In this document: positions 22,190-34,312 of the stretch, in pieces
Layout: every line of letters starts with the position of its first letter
How positions within the stretch are numbered: the stretch's first letter is position 1
DNA from: Sesamum alatum
Taxonomy: Eukaryota; Streptophyta; Magnoliopsida; Lamiales; Pedaliaceae
NCBI GenBank assembly: GCA_034509735.1
Contig: JACGWO010000003.1
Coordinates: forward strand, 36,230,466-36,294,465
DNA: 64,000 nucleotides
Reading direction: 5' to 3'
Made by a program: the position numbers and the translations under genes
Notes under the pieces: model-generated
Databases searched by the model: none
What the model was told of the DNA's origin: nothing
What the model saw: only the letters and a program-made list of their open reading frames with translations

Positions 22190-22560
22190 AGACCTGACCC
22201 ACCTGACCTAGATGCCCAAAACCATAACTGTTGATGCGCCGCCAATCTGAGGAGCAAAAGGCCGACACGTGGCCCAGTACAAGACTGTATAAATGACTTC
22301 TACAAATAGGGGTTGTCCCCATTTATAAAATATGCATTACTTATAGTGAGATCGCAACTTGCAACCTCGATTATCTTACTAGCCTTTCTGACTTAAGTTT
22401 TAGGGGGTTTAGCTGGGAGCCATCCCAGCAAGACAAACTGTGTTGCAGATCAATCTATTATAAGGTTTAGATCGAGGAAGCTACACGTACACATCATCAA
22501 CACTTGGCCTCCAAGTCACACATTACCTCGACCCAGATCAAGTTTATTGCAATTTAATTT
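22190..22560 (+). mobile_element. LTR-like remnant
   Basis: TATA-like tgtataaatg near 22286, then ctgacttaagttttaggggg near 22388, the same block order as in the other LTR-like remnants, with gacacgtggccc upstream. No coding region. 22561-23450 is AT-rich with no gene seen. Confidence 0.4.
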
Positions 22561-23460
22561 ATTATTGTAATTACATTAATTAATATTAATCGAATCGATG
22601 TATTACTTAATTTATTGAGATATTAATATAGTTATTTACTAATCATCCCCTCAAAAAAAAGATGGGATTTAAATCATTTAATAACTGTAATAAGAATGTT
22701 GTAAGTCTCCCCATTTTCTAAGTTATCTAAGTGAGTCGCCGATGACAAAGGGCCCCAAGGAATTAGTTCTTGATTGGCAAATGGGCACCTATAAAAACTC
22801 AACAGATCTGTATATGTCAAATTAAGACATGCAAATAATTATTAAAAAAAAAACATAGTCAAATTGAAATTTACAAATCCATATATGTGGCCCCGAACTC
22901 CTCAATCTTGTCATAATGAGTGGAAATAAAAGAGAAAAGCATTTCCATGTTTTTCTGCTAAGACATATTTCCATTATTGGTCAAAAGAATCCATCTTTTT
23001 GCATTTAGGGTAAGAATTAAGAATAATTAAGAAGAAAAACAATTCAAAGACATTAATTATTAATGGTGCTGGGATTTGTTTGTTTTGGCTTGTCAATCAA
23101 TTAATTAATTAACGTGAGATTCTAGTATATAAAGAACTAAACTCCCACCACACACGTACGTACATGGACATAAAATTGGGTGACAAGTCATAATCAATGA
23201 GAAATGCTCTTGCCTCTTGGACATCATGATCTTAATTAATCAACAGCACTTAATTTCATGGGATTAGACACTAATTATCTTCTCCCACGGTTCCCCTCAT
23301 TAACTTATGCGTTGTGTTTATGATGATGACTTTTTACATGGGTGTATTATCAAATGGAGCTATATGTATATATTCTTGATCACTTTATTTACATTATCTA
23401 CTGCATGGAAAATTATATTGTTTGTTTTCGTGGGCTTTTGTGGGAGGGTTAAAAATTGTA

Positions 23461-23905
23461 GGGTTAAATGCATTTTTTGTCCTGTAATTTAGGTCACTTG
23501 GTGTTTTCGTCCTTTAATTTTCTAGGGTAGTATTTTGGTCCTGCATCTTTTTAATTTTCACCATTTCAGTCCTTTTGTTCGCCAGAGTTCACCTCCACCG
23601 ACGAGAAGGGTGAACTCCGGCGAAAAAAAGACCGAAATTGCGAAATTTAGAAAGATGCAGGACCAAAATGCTATCCTAAAAGGTTAAAGGACAAAAATGC
23701 TGGCAGAAATGGGCCAATAGGAACAAAAATCCCAATTTTAAAATGTCACGTGAGAGGCACATGCATTTTTCCGGTGATAATAGTGAACTCCAGCGAAAAA
23801 AATCACGAATATTGATAAGATGAAGGACTAAAATGCTACCCTAAAAAGTTAAATGACAAAAATGCCAAATAACCTAAATTACGGGACCAAAAATGCATTT
23901 AAGCC
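23461..23905. mobile_element. Mutator-like element with exact 9-bp TSD
   Basis: 445 bp. Left end gggttaaatgcattttttgt and reversed right end ggcttaaatgcatttttggt; the arms pair for over 80 bp ('cctgtaatttaggt', 'tctagggtag.attttggtcc'). Exact flanking AAAATTGTA at 23452-23460 and 23906-23914. Its ends resemble those of the 41432-42405 element. No coding capacity. Confidence 0.82.
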
Positions 23906-24599
23906 AAAATTGTATTTGACGTCCCATAGATTGGCATTTTATAATTTCAAAAAAATTGCATTTTAATTAGTCAAAGCCTTAATTTCGTTAAACTTCAAAT
24001 GAAAACAGCACGATCATGGCACGAGCGCCTTAAGTCTTGATCAGAGAAATAAAAAGTTTAACGGGATTAAGGCTTGAACCAAAATTTCAAATTTTTTAGA
24101 GTTATGGAATGTAATATGACGCACTAAAAAATAATTAGAACAAAATCACAAGAAGACCAAGATGTGAAACCTAAATTTTCCTACTTTCGAGGAAATGCAT
24201 GTTTTGTTGACTTCCATGATTTAATAGTAGAGTGAATTCCCTTTGCTAGTTAGTAATCCTAGACACCGTGGCATGCAATATTTGTGTAATATTTTTATTT
24301 TAAAGTTCATAATTGGTTCGTGTATATTAAAATTTGTAATTGCTTTATAATTTCACATGCAAAAATTGTCTTATTACTTTTTTTACTGCATCAATTTATC
24401 AATACATGTTTTACTTTAATAAAATTAAAATTTGAAACTTTGTACAATACACATATTATATCAATAGTTTACCTGCAACACAAATGCTAATATATTATTT
24501 CTGTTTTAATTAACATTTAGAGTAAACAAAATAGAGTAAATTTAATTTGTGAGTGTAAGCTAAATCGATTCTATCAATTGAAGGACATTTTGGTATTAT

Positions 24600-25032
24600 A
24601 ACAATTTAAAATTGTGGTATCAAACTACTACATTGAGTCTGAAAACCCATTTGATACCCATTTTTCTTTTATAATAGTATATGTCTACAACTATTAATCG
24701 TGGGTTTTGGTCGTAATGGAAATTACTTTCATGTATAAGAGTATTATAGTTAATTATAATAAATAAATATATCTATATATATATATATGTGGATGAACTA
24801 TATTAAGTGGTATTATATATTATTCTCTCATAAATTATATATATTACGGGAGATCATTGTAATTTACCTTAATTTAGAACAGTGATATCAAAATTACCAG
24901 GTTGAGTGTGAAAACGCATTTTCCTTTTATAATAGTAATGGGAATTTCTTTCATGTATAGGGTATAATAGTTATGGATGAACTATTTTAAGTGGTATTAT
25001 ATATTATTCTCTGTTAAATTATATATATTCCA
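24600..25032 (+). repeat. Diverged tandem duplication in AT-rich DNA
   Basis: Blocks 24600-24848 and 24885-25032 share in order 'attgagt.tgaaaac.cattt', 'ttttataatagta', 'tttcatgtata' and 'ggatgaactat.ttaagtgg' plus 'tattatatattattctc'. Unit 1 has an extra (AT)n run at 24770-24788. No gene is supported in 23906-25283. Confidence 0.6.
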
Positions 25033-25283
25033 TTTCTGTTTTTTTCCACACTTTATTCTCTTGACTTTGTCACTAGCTTGGGTGTTGGAAAATTTTAGTG
25101 AAGAAATCTATCGACTATTCGAACAATTCTTGTCGCATTGTAGTAGTTCATCCATTTTATTACCAGATCATATGTTTATAAGATCGAATCGACTTCTTTT
25201 GCCTCTTGACGAAGTTAAACGACTACATTATGTACATGAATCTGTATTATTTATGTGCCTACATACCTATGTGATGTAATAAG

Positions 25284-25440
25284 CGTCCCACATTGGTTGC
25301 AGATGAGGATGACTTATAAGTTCTAATACCTCCTCTCTCTAGGGAGACGCCTTTTCAGGACAAAACCGTGAGGCTCATATAGAGCCAAAGTGAACAATAC
25401 CTCGCGCAACGGCCACTGATCAAGTCGCAAGCCGCATCAC
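25284..25440 (+). mobile_element. TRIM/solo-LTR-like fragment
   Basis: Begins gtcccacattggttgcagat and includes 'cttataagttctaata', 'aaaaccgtgaggctcat' and 'caaagtgaacaatacct', a layout typical of short plant LTRs. Internal domain absent. Confidence 0.4.
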
Positions 25441-25446
25441 CATGTA

Positions 25447-25710
25447 CATTGGAAATTCTAATTCAAATCGGATTTGGTTGGACTTGAATTAATTATATGG
25501 CAAGTTTAATACACTTGCCGTGTGATTGGTGTAAAGTTCAAGGAAAGTGACCTATCACATGATAAGTGCATCACACTTGCTCTGTGGTTAAGTGACCTAT
25601 CTCATGATAAGTGTATCACACTTGCTATGTGATTAATTGACTTATCACATGACAAGTGTACTACACTTGATCTGTAATTGATTTGGTTCGATCAAACCTG
25701 ATTCAGTTAA
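25447..25710 (+). repeat. Element with three 45-bp tandem units
   Basis: Units 25546-25590, 25591-25635 and 25636-25680 are each exactly 45 bp (pattern agtgacctatcacatgataa then gtg.atcacacttgct.tgtg.tta). A half-unit precedes them near 25500. The flanks (ggaaattctaattcaaatc; tgtaattgatttggttcgat) recur at 48823-48907 without the array. Confidence 0.75.
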
Positions 25711-26069
25711 AAAAATTTCCATTATACGTATACTTTTACTTTCTTTAACTATATACCCTCATCCGTAGTACACAATCAACCGTAATGAACTCGTATATTT
25801 AAGTCTAATTGTCTTTATTGTCTAAATGTTTAGTACATTAATGTATTAATACTCTTTATTTATTTATTTTTCTAAGTTTATTTAAGTCCTTTTTAGATTT
25901 GTTATTATCTAAACTATTAGCTTGTTAGTCAAATTGTTATTTAAGTTTATTATATAGTCTTAACTATTATTTATTTATTTATTTTATAAAAAATCATAAA
26001 TTTAAGTAATTGTTCAAAACAACACTTCAAATTCTTTTTTTTTTTAAAAAAAAAAAAGAAAAAACAGAC

Positions 26070-26300
26070 ACATTTAGGCCTGATTTGAATCGGCCCATGA
26101 GTTGAGTTTGAGTTTAAAAATAAATTCAATTGGAATCCGTTTAAAGGCCCAAGACCATTTTAGAACCGACAATAAATAATAGTAAGTCGATTTTGGCCAG
26201 ATTTTTTTGGACTGGTCAGTGCTGGCCTTGGCCCGACCCAACCCATTGTGTAGCTTGAGTCGTATACGTAATTAGATGTTGGGCCATAGGCAGCCCTACT
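26070..26300 (-). repeat. Dispersed repeat copy B (inverted relative to 9860-10075)
   Basis: On the minus strand contains 'tatttattgtcggttct', 'ggtcttgggcctttaa' and 'atcaggccta' in the same order as copy A. Strongly diverged. Confidence 0.45.
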
Positions 26301-26749
26301 GACGATTAAGAACTTAATTGGGCCATCAATAACCTAAATATACACGAATCCCAAAATAAACTGCAGTATGTGTGTCTGTTCGGGTCCAACGGGTGGAAAT
26401 TGCTATTGGGCTTAATTAGTTGAGATGGGCCTATTTAGGATAGAAGTTCGGCTTACTGGGCTCCATTCAAAAGATTACCTAGAGTGTATTTGGATTGATA
26501 GATTTGCGTTTGAAGAAAAGATTTGGAAAGATTATTTTAAATGACTCCATTTGAAATGAATTAGAAATTCATCCATATTCATCAAAACATAGTTCAAAAT
26601 TAAAATACAAGGATTTGAAATCTTTTGAATTTGGAATTATCCAAACAAATTCAAAAAATTTGTTATTAAAGATTTCAAATCCATGATTTCAAATTTTTCA
26701 ATCCAAATGCAATCTTAGGGTATATTCGGATTGATGGATTTGAATTTAA

Positions 26750-26840
26750 ATGAATAATTTAAAAATGAATAGTCACAATTATTATAGTCACAATTTAAAC
26801 TGAAAATGTTCCCCGTGCCTTGGCACGGGTTTTGTACTAG
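26750..26840 (+). mobile_element. Helitron 3' end with perfect 8-bp hairpin
   Basis: Hairpin cccgtgcc-tt-ggcacggg (26812-26829), then ttttgtactag and T: the canonical Helitron 3' terminus. The bases just after (tttaaatgaataatttaaa) repeat sequence found near 26737-26756, just before the fragment. Confidence 0.6.
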
Positions 26841-27012
26841 TTTAAATGAATAATTTAAAAAAGGAATTTGTTATTAAGGATTTTAACAATCCAAATGCAA
26901 CCATAAATTTATTCATACAATTCTGAATTTAGATTGTATTTAGATTAAAAATTTTGAAATTAATACTTAATAACAAATTCTTCACTCAAATTAAAATCAG
27001 TCTATTGTAATA

Positions 27013-28239
27013 GGGATAACCACATAAATCCCCATGTGTTTTTGTTTATCTACAAAAAATCCTGTTGTGGTTTAAAAATAAGCAAAAAAACCACTCGTGT
27101 TTTGCAAAATACTACGCATGACCCCTTTTTCCGTTAGTTCCGGACGGAAGGTGGATTACACGCGTGATTTATGCAAAAAAACATCTTTTTTTATATTATT
27201 TCTCATATTTTTGGTCTTAAAATGACTTAAATACCCTTCTTTTGTCTTATTTGAATCATTATTTTTTAAACTTGTTTTTTTACTTTCATTTTAAGTTTTT
27301 CCTTTAATGTTATTTAGGTTATTTGTATTTTAATAAATTATTAAATATATTAATTAAATATTAAAATACTTAATAAGGATATAAATTTTTTAAATTTAAA
27401 CTCACAAGTTATAGTACTAAGATTAATGTACCAAAATATTATATCAAAATTAAGTTATATAAAAATATTTAAATTTAAATTATAATAAATTTTATTTATG
27501 ATAAAGAAAATTAATATTTAATAATTTTATATTTTTAAAAATAAAATATTTTCAGTTAATTTAAAAAAAATTAAAAATATTTTCTATCTTCCACTTCGAT
27601 TTTTCCTTGTTTTCACCGCCACCACCACGACCGACGGCAGCCACCCAAAGAAGTGGCGACCGCCATCGCATATGTTGAAGGCGACCGTTTCCTGGTCTGA
27701 GGGGGCGACGACGCAACGAGGCGAGGACGTTTCATCGTCGCCCCTTTCAGATCTAGGTGACGACGGTCGCTTTGAGAAGTGGAAGGGGGGACGACCTTGT
27801 GGTCACCCCCTTCGACTTTTGACGACGACGGCGACGTCGCCCACTTCTGGGTGACGTTGCCGTCGCCGAGAGCTTGGGCAGCGCACTGTCGCCGCCCGCA
27901 TAGACGATGGTCGCCGCCCTAATTTTTAATATATATTATATTTATATATAATATAATATTTATATATACATATATATGATGATATATATATAACTAAAAT
28001 ATATATTTTATATTGTTGAAATTTGGACCGTCCACTTCCTATCTATTGAAGATCAATGGTTATTATTACAAGGCATAACGGGCAATCTAGGAAAAAATTT
28101 AACGCCGTTAAGTATAATTGACGGAAGGGGAGAATTTGCAGTTTTGTACAAAATAGGAGGAAGTCTTTTGCATATTTCTAAAATACAAGGGATTTTTTTG
28201 TAGATAAATAAAAATAAGGGGATTTTATGTAATTATCCC
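27013..28239. mobile_element. Mutator-like element with GC-rich interior
   Basis: 1227 bp. Left end gggataaccacataaatccc and reversed right end gggataattacataaaatcc; both arms then have 'ttatctacaaaaaa.tcc'. Flanked by ATTGTAATA (27004-27012) and ATTGAAATA (28240-28248), 8 of 9 alike. The interior changes abruptly at 27598-27920 to GC-rich 'gacgacg/gtcgcc' sequence on an AT-rich background, so it may carry captured DNA. The 60-codon frame at 27672-27854 has no recognisable domain. Confidence 0.75.
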
Positions 28240-28371
28240 ATTGAAATATAACCTCAACTAAAGTATTGCATTTGTTTTCACATTTAAAATGTCAATATGG
28301 ATGATTGATATATTAGTGAAACTTTTTGTTGAACTCTCGTATAAAAAAGGAGAAAACCTAATTATACTTTC

Positions 28372-29835
28372 GGACAAAATGTTATTTTGGTACCGTTAAA
28401 AAATGTCATTGTCTTTTTTGATATCATAATTGTGGCGAGTGTCGCTTTTGGTACCATTAAACACGAAAATACGTCTTTTTGGTTCCAAGTTAACAGCTGA
28501 GGCCATGTGCCTTGCACATGGCCGTTAACTGCCGTTAATCCTTGCTTGCTCACGTGAGGAGCCATGTTTAATGGTACCAAAAAAATAGAGAATTTTTTTT
28601 TTTTTTTGATACCATTAAGAGGGATTAAAATATTTTGAGCAAGTTTGATCATAAACTATAAGATTTTTTTTTTCTTTTTACAAAAATGAAAATGTAGGGA
28701 AAATTTTATTTTAATATACATGTGTATATATATATATATATATTAAAAAATAACTTTAAAATTCAAATTATTTGTATTTTAGATAATTTTTAGGATATTT
28801 TTTACTATTTTTGAAAATTAAATTATTATTTGGTCTGAAAATCTTTTAACATTTAATCACAAATTATAAGAAATAATTTTTTTAGAATAAAAGTATTAAA
28901 ATATTTTTAGACCAAATAATAATTCAATTTCAAAAAATAATAAAAAGATGCCCAAATTTATCTCAGAAATAGATAATTATTATTTAAATTAATTAATTAT
29001 TTATAATAAAATAAATTTATCTAATAATTATATTTAAAAAAATATAATTTATATAAAAATAAAATTTACCTAGTACTTTTATTCTTTAAAAATTTTTATT
29101 TCTCATAGTTTCTTGTCAAATATTAAAATATTTTCAGACAAAATAATAAATCAATTTAAAAAATAATAAAAAGATCCTAGAAATGATCTAAAATAAAATA
29201 ATTGTAATCTTAAATTTATTATAACATATATTAAAATAAAATTTCTCAAATATATTTTCTTAAAAGTTTATTAAAATACTTTTAGACCAAATAATAATTT
29301 AATTTCAAAAAATAATACAAAGATTGACGCTAGACTTTATCTCAAATATAAATAATTATAATTTAAATTAATTCATTATTTATATAAAAATAAAATTTAT
29401 CTAATATTTCTATTTTAGAAAATATTATTTTTTTTTAGTTTGTGGTCAAAGTTATAATTTTTTTTCCAAAAATAGTAAAATAGATCCTAGAAAGTATTTG
29501 AAATACAAATAATTATAATTTTTAAAGTTATTTTATTATATATGTTAAAATAAATCCCCCTTTCACTTTTGTAAAAAAAATAAAAATATTCTTATAGTTT
29601 GTGGTTAAAATTGGTCAAATTTTTTTTTTCTCTCTCTTAATGGTACCAAAAAAGCATTTTTCTTTGTTTTTTTGGTCTCATTAACAGGACCTCACATGAG
29701 TCAACAAAAGTTAATGGCCGTTAATGGCCATATGCCTTTGCATTTAACTTGGGACCAAAAAGGTATGTTTTCATGTTTAATGGTACTAAAAACGATAATG
29801 ACTTTTTCTAACGATACCAAAAAAATATTTTTCCC
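28372..29835. mobile_element. Mutator-like element, 1.46 kb, with TSD
   Basis: Left arm has 'ttattttggtaccgtta', 'ttggtaccattaaacacgaaa' and 'ggccatgtgcc'; the reversed right arm has 'tttttttggtatcgtta', 'agtaccattaaacatgaaa' and 'gcatatggcc'. Flanked by ttatactttc at 28362-28371 and 29836-29845 (10 of 10). The AT-rich core (28680-29600) has repeated 'aaaataatttaatttcaaaaaataata' -like segments and no ORF with a known domain. The short frames near each end are mirror images of the arms. Confidence 0.75.
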
Positions 29836-29959
29836 TTATACTTTCAAACAATTAAAAGTTTAACGGACCCTTTTATTTTAAATTGATATTTTCTAATACA
29901 TTTTACTTCTCAAATCTATAAGATTTATTTTCACATATTCAGTTTATATTGAATTAAAA

Positions 29960-30075
29960 TATAATATCGGTTAAATGGACAAATTCTCACGCATCTATTT
30001 GGATTCAAACTCACAATCTTTAATTTATTTATGAAATCTCAATTTTAACCACTAAACTAATACATATTTTGCAAT
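29960..30075 (-). mobile_element. SINE-like fragment
   Basis: On the minus strand an A-box-like 'ttagtttagtggttaaaa' and a B-box-like 'gtgagtttgaatcc' lie about 45 bp apart. No tail or duplication resolved. The rest up to 30595 contains no gene except the hydrolase leader. Confidence 0.35.
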
Positions 30076-30595
30076 TTAAACCTAATATAAATACCAAAAT
30101 TAAATAAAGAATCCAAGGCTCACTTAAAACTCCTTTCTAATTTCTTTGGTTCACATTATTTTCTAATTATTTATTCACTTCACTTCCCACCCATAATTAA
30201 TGCATGCCTAGTTACTTTTAATTCATAAAGTTTGCATTTTTAATTAGAGAATACTAAGATATATCTAAAATATCAAACTAATTTATTTTAATTTATATTT
30301 GATGCAATAAAAACTCGCTCAAGTTTTAAATTATTAATTAAATCGAGTGAAAATATAATACTTTAAACTTAATAAATAATTTAAAATAAATTTAAGTAAA
30401 AACATATATTCTTGTCGAGATATACGATGAATGATACGCACGTGTTCCTACAGCTCTTGTGGCCCCGGCCGATCTGCTGTAAGCAACATTGTCCTAATCA
30501 TCAATCCCTAAGCTCCGTGTAATTTGAACTGGGTTTTGCGTACGAGACAGTAGTTGAATTCTGGGAACACTGAAGCAGTGTCGTCTGGGCCAACA

Positions 30596-32680
30596 ATGGC
30601 GGCTGGAACAAGCAGGAAAATATCAGCAGCCTCCGCGCGGGCTCATACCCGGAAACCCAAGCCAAAGGCTCCTTCAAAGTTTGCAGGTGGGGTTTGAATT
30701 TGATTACTGTTCCCTTTCTCATGCTACTATGTACTTCTTGATTGAATCCCGAGTCTGGTGTTGTAGCTTCTGATAAATTGTTTGTTGAATTGCCGATATC
30801 AGAATATATGTGGGCTCTGATGATGTTAAGAATTAAGCTGCCTAATGGTCAAAAGTTATGATTTTGATTTTGAAATTTGGGGATTTGATACGTTGGAAAG
30901 TGTTTACTGACTAGTGGGTTATATGGGGTGATGGGATATATGAAAACTAATCTAAATCAGTACTTTCTGATATCGAGGTCAGATAATGTTTGTTCCTGTG
31001 GTTTTATGGGCTTGGCATTGAAGGAAACCTTCATCAAGAATGATTTGGTGCCAGTTTTTCTGATTTCACTGTATTTGAATTCACATGATTCAGGGATTTT
31101 CAAGAAACTTCTGTTGATCTGCTTTGTGGGGTTTCTGGCTTGGGCGTATCAGGCAACACGGCCTCCTCCCCTGAAAAGATGTGGCTCCACAGATGGGCCT
31201 CCAATTACAGCACCCAGAGTACAGCTCAAGGATGGGAGATACTTGGCTTACAAAGAATTTGGTGTCCCAAAGGATAAAGCAAAGCACAAACTCGTGTTTG
31301 TCCATGGGTTCGGTTGTTGTAGGCACGACGTTACTTCTCTAACCGCATCTCTGTCCCCGGTAATGGTTACTTCCTTGTGTTGCTTGTTTGCTTTCTATGG
31401 ATCAACTCGTCTGTGATCAAGCGGTGTGTGGATTGATGTTTGGTCGTTTTTCTTTCAAACTCATTCACAGGATATTGTTGAGAGTAAAAGAATCTACATT
31501 GTTTCATTTGACAGACCTGGTTATGGAGAGAGTGATCCTGACACAACCCCATCATTTAAAAACATGGCATTTGATATTCAGGAGCTCGCTGATCAGTTAG
31601 AATTAGGATCCAAATTTTATGTCATCGGCTTTTCCATGGGTGGGCAGATTGTCTGGAGCTGCCTCAAGTACATCCCTCACAGGTACATTTCTTCTGGATT
31701 GCTCTGCATTTTTTGTCCTCGTGTAGTTAGCTATACCAATAACAAGGTCCTTGTTTGTTAACATAAACCACAATTTTCATCCCTCAATGGTGCAATGTTC
31801 AATATATTCAAGAACAGGTTGGCAGGAGCAGCTCTGATAGCACCAGTGATCAATTATTGGTGGTCTGGTCTACCTTCAAACTTGTCGGCGGAAGCGTTTA
31901 AGCAGCAGCTTCCACAGGACCAATGGGCCCTTCGTGTTGCTCACCACACACCATGGCTTAACTACTGGTGGAACACCCAAAAGCTATTTCCTGGTTTAAG
32001 TCTTCTCTTTGGCGACCCCCGAGTTCTTTCTCAACAAGACGCAGAACTAAGATCGAGAGTTCTTTCTTTACGAGAGGGGCATCTGGTAATCATCATGCCA
32101 TGCATTTTGAATAGACATTATGTTAATAGGAAAACCAGCATATTAGTTTGTTCTTTTGCTGCAAAGTTTCCATTATCGCTAGCAAATTATACTACGTTCC
32201 TTACATCCGAAGCTGGTTTCATGCACTCAATATCCACATTTCTGTAGTACATTAATTTTGGAAATTTTCAATCATGCCTTTACAACACTTGCATGTGTGT
32301 TGCATTGTGCTTGTGGGACGTCGTAGTTATAGCTCTGTATATTCAGTACCTCGGAACGTCTCATTAAAGATTTACAATTCTTGCATGACCAGGCGCAGAT
32401 AACACAACAAGGTTTTCATGCAATTTACCGCGATCTTGCAATCGGCTTTGGGACATGGGAATTCGACCCCACTGATCTGAAGAATCCATTTCCAGAAAGT
32501 GAACGTCCCAACGTTCATTTATGGCAGGGGGATGAGGACCGGCTTGTCCCTGTTGAACTTCAGCGCTACATTGCCCGTCAGCTTCCATGGATTCAGTATC
32601 ACGAGTTACCTGGTGCCGGTCATTACTTTCCATATTCTGATGGAGTACCAGACTCCATCATACAAGCACTTTTACCTTGA
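30596..32680 (+). CDS. Alpha/beta hydrolase with N-terminal membrane anchor
   Basis: Five exons: 30596-30686, 31094-31359, 31471-31682, 31818-32085, 32393-32680; 1125 nt, 374 residues. The basic N-terminus (SRKISAASARAHTRKPKPK) is followed by one hydrophobic segment, KKLLLICFVGFLAWAY, at about 33-49, so a type II membrane anchor is likely. The catalytic fold shows HGFG (oxyanion region), FDRPGYGESDP, the nucleophile elbow GFSMGG with Ser174, Asp328 in GDEDRLVP, and His356 in GAGHYFP. The region NYWWSGLP...HTPWLNYWWNTQK forms the cap. The substrate is unknown; this plant group is annotated only as alpha/beta hydrolase superfamily. The start is the first ATG of the frame in a moderately GC-rich leader. 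The last exon begins after a 307-nt intron; reading through from exon 4 would stop after about 50 extra residues. Confidence 0.9.
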
Positions 32681-33698
32681 AAGAAAACGCCTTTTGTTGG
32701 TTGTATGTATCATCGTACCAGGTTCGTGTATTTCTCCTCGTGTATCGCTGCCGTGACAGAGTTCCGCATAGTGTTTCTTATCTTATTCTGGCAACAACAG
32801 TTTGGTGTTGGACATGTAAGTCTTCATTTGATTGCAACAGTTATGTATTGTGATTTCGATTTTCGCCCAGATTTAATTGATTTTGATGCCAGAACCTCAA
32901 GAATTCAAAGTAGTCTGGTTAAGTAAGAGCCGTCTTTCATGAAACTTTAATCTAAACTTGGGTCTGGCTGAATTCAAGTTGATCGCACGACGAGTGCAGT
33001 ACGTTTATTTTGTGATTAATGTACAGTTTAAATAGAGTGATCAATTACATAACAAGTACAATAATACTAATTGGTCTGGAATGATAAACTTTAGTTCGGA
33101 TAAGAATTTATCCGTTGAATCTCTACAAATATTGTACTAGAACATAGGACACAAATCCAATTGAATGGTTTTTGTTGCTTTCGGGGAACATTTAGTTCTG
33201 CACAGAACAGAAGTATTAGAAAACTTAATTCAAGATGTGGACTTCGAATCCTGTGAAAAAAAAAAAAAAAGATGTGGACTTTTAATTTATTTTTAAGATT
33301 TTAGCTTTTTTTTAAGTTTAATCGATTAATTGCCAAATTATGTTACTACTTGCTAATATCTTATAAGGTCCATAATATTTTATTTTATTTAAACATTTTC
33401 TGAAAGATTATTTTAAATGATAAGATGTATTAATATATAAGTGGTGAAAATATTTACAATATGTTTGAACTAATATATATATATATATATATATATTGTT
33501 CATTATGCATCAATATATTCAAATTTAAATACTAATTTTATGAATTAATATATTTAAACAGACAAACACATTCAAAGTAAATAAAAAGATAATTAAGGTG
33601 TTGTGCTACTATTTAAAGTAGATATGAATTTGCATTCATGAACTCGAACTCATCTGACGGATTAATATTTCCAAACCAATTAATGTATTCAAAATTAG

Positions 33699-33735
<37 letters not shown>

Positions 33736-33885
33736 CAACAAGTTACAATAAAAAATAGAGTGTCAACTCGCATGTATGAACCTAAAAGTTATGACGCTTT
33801 ATTCAAATCCTCGTTAGGGTCTCGGATGGATTGGAATATTACCACATTAGGGGTGGCCCCGACTCTAACCTGATCCGACCCATTG
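32681..33885. other. Intergenic region: hydrolase 3' UTR then AT-rich repeats
   Basis: No gene. Contains an (AT)n run at 33474-33496, a block with 'gaactcgaactcat' near 33640 that may be a decayed SINE B box, and an A35 run at 33699-33733. Confidence 0.5.
33699..33733 (+). repeat. A35 homopolymer tract
   Basis: Thirty-five consecutive A, preceded by a possible tRNA-like block near 33640. It could be the tail of a retroposed SINE in plus orientation. Confidence 0.85.
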
Positions 33886-33981
33886 CACGTGAGTAATGGA
33901 TGCAAGAAGACACGTGTAGAAGCAGGAATAGGAGAGCAGTGAGGGAGAAACTGTGAAGAGGACACGTGCCGAGGACGTGTC
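33886..33981 (+). promoter_or_regulatory. Cluster of four ACGT-core (G-box/ABRE) sites upstream of ABI5
   Basis: CACGTG at 33886-33891, 33911-33916 and 33963-33968 and GACGTGTC at 33974-33981 lie within 96 bp, about 300 bp before the predicted leader exon. Such sites are bound by group A bZIPs including ABI5 and by HY5-type factors. The last two form an inverted pair, ggacacgtgcc...gacgtgtcc. Confidence 0.6.
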
Positions 33982-34273
33982 CAGCAGCAGAGTAATGACA
34001 AGCTCAAACTGGAGACTCCTTTTTCCCACGACCTCGATTATGGCCGCAGTTCAAAGTGTTCACTCACCCTTGGCCCTTGTCTCCAACTTTGGTGCGATTC
34101 CTACTTTAACACTACGCTGGGACCCAACATAATTATCTCCTCCATTTCTTTCTAATTTGCCCGGCCTACAAGAAATTACACAATCCTTTAATTTCCAAAT
34201 TGCAACATCTCTCTCTCTCTCTCTCTACATTTACATACAGAAGACACATGTATGTATTATGTACAACATATAT

Positions 34274-34312
34274 ATGCAGGGTTGTGATGGAGGGTTCATG
34301 ATGATGAGTTAG
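34274..34312 (+). other. Short upstream ORF in the predicted ABI5 leader
   Basis: Twelve codons ending in MMMS and stop, in the leader exon that ends at the donor after 34376. The leader intron runs 34377-35327 (tcag|gtaatt ... ttcctag). Whether transcription starts upstream of it is unknown. Confidence 0.35.

Noticed and set aside
25546..25680. Regular 45-bp repeats as a CRISPR-like array
   Set aside because: Units are contiguous tandem copies with no spacers, in a plant genome.
27672..27854. GC-rich 60-codon frame
   Set aside because: Low-complexity Gly/Asp/Arg-coding cargo inside a transposon with no recognisable domain.
28362..29863. 96- and 63-codon frames with similar peptide motifs
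   Set aside because: They read the two arms of one inverted-repeat transposon, which explains their resemblance.
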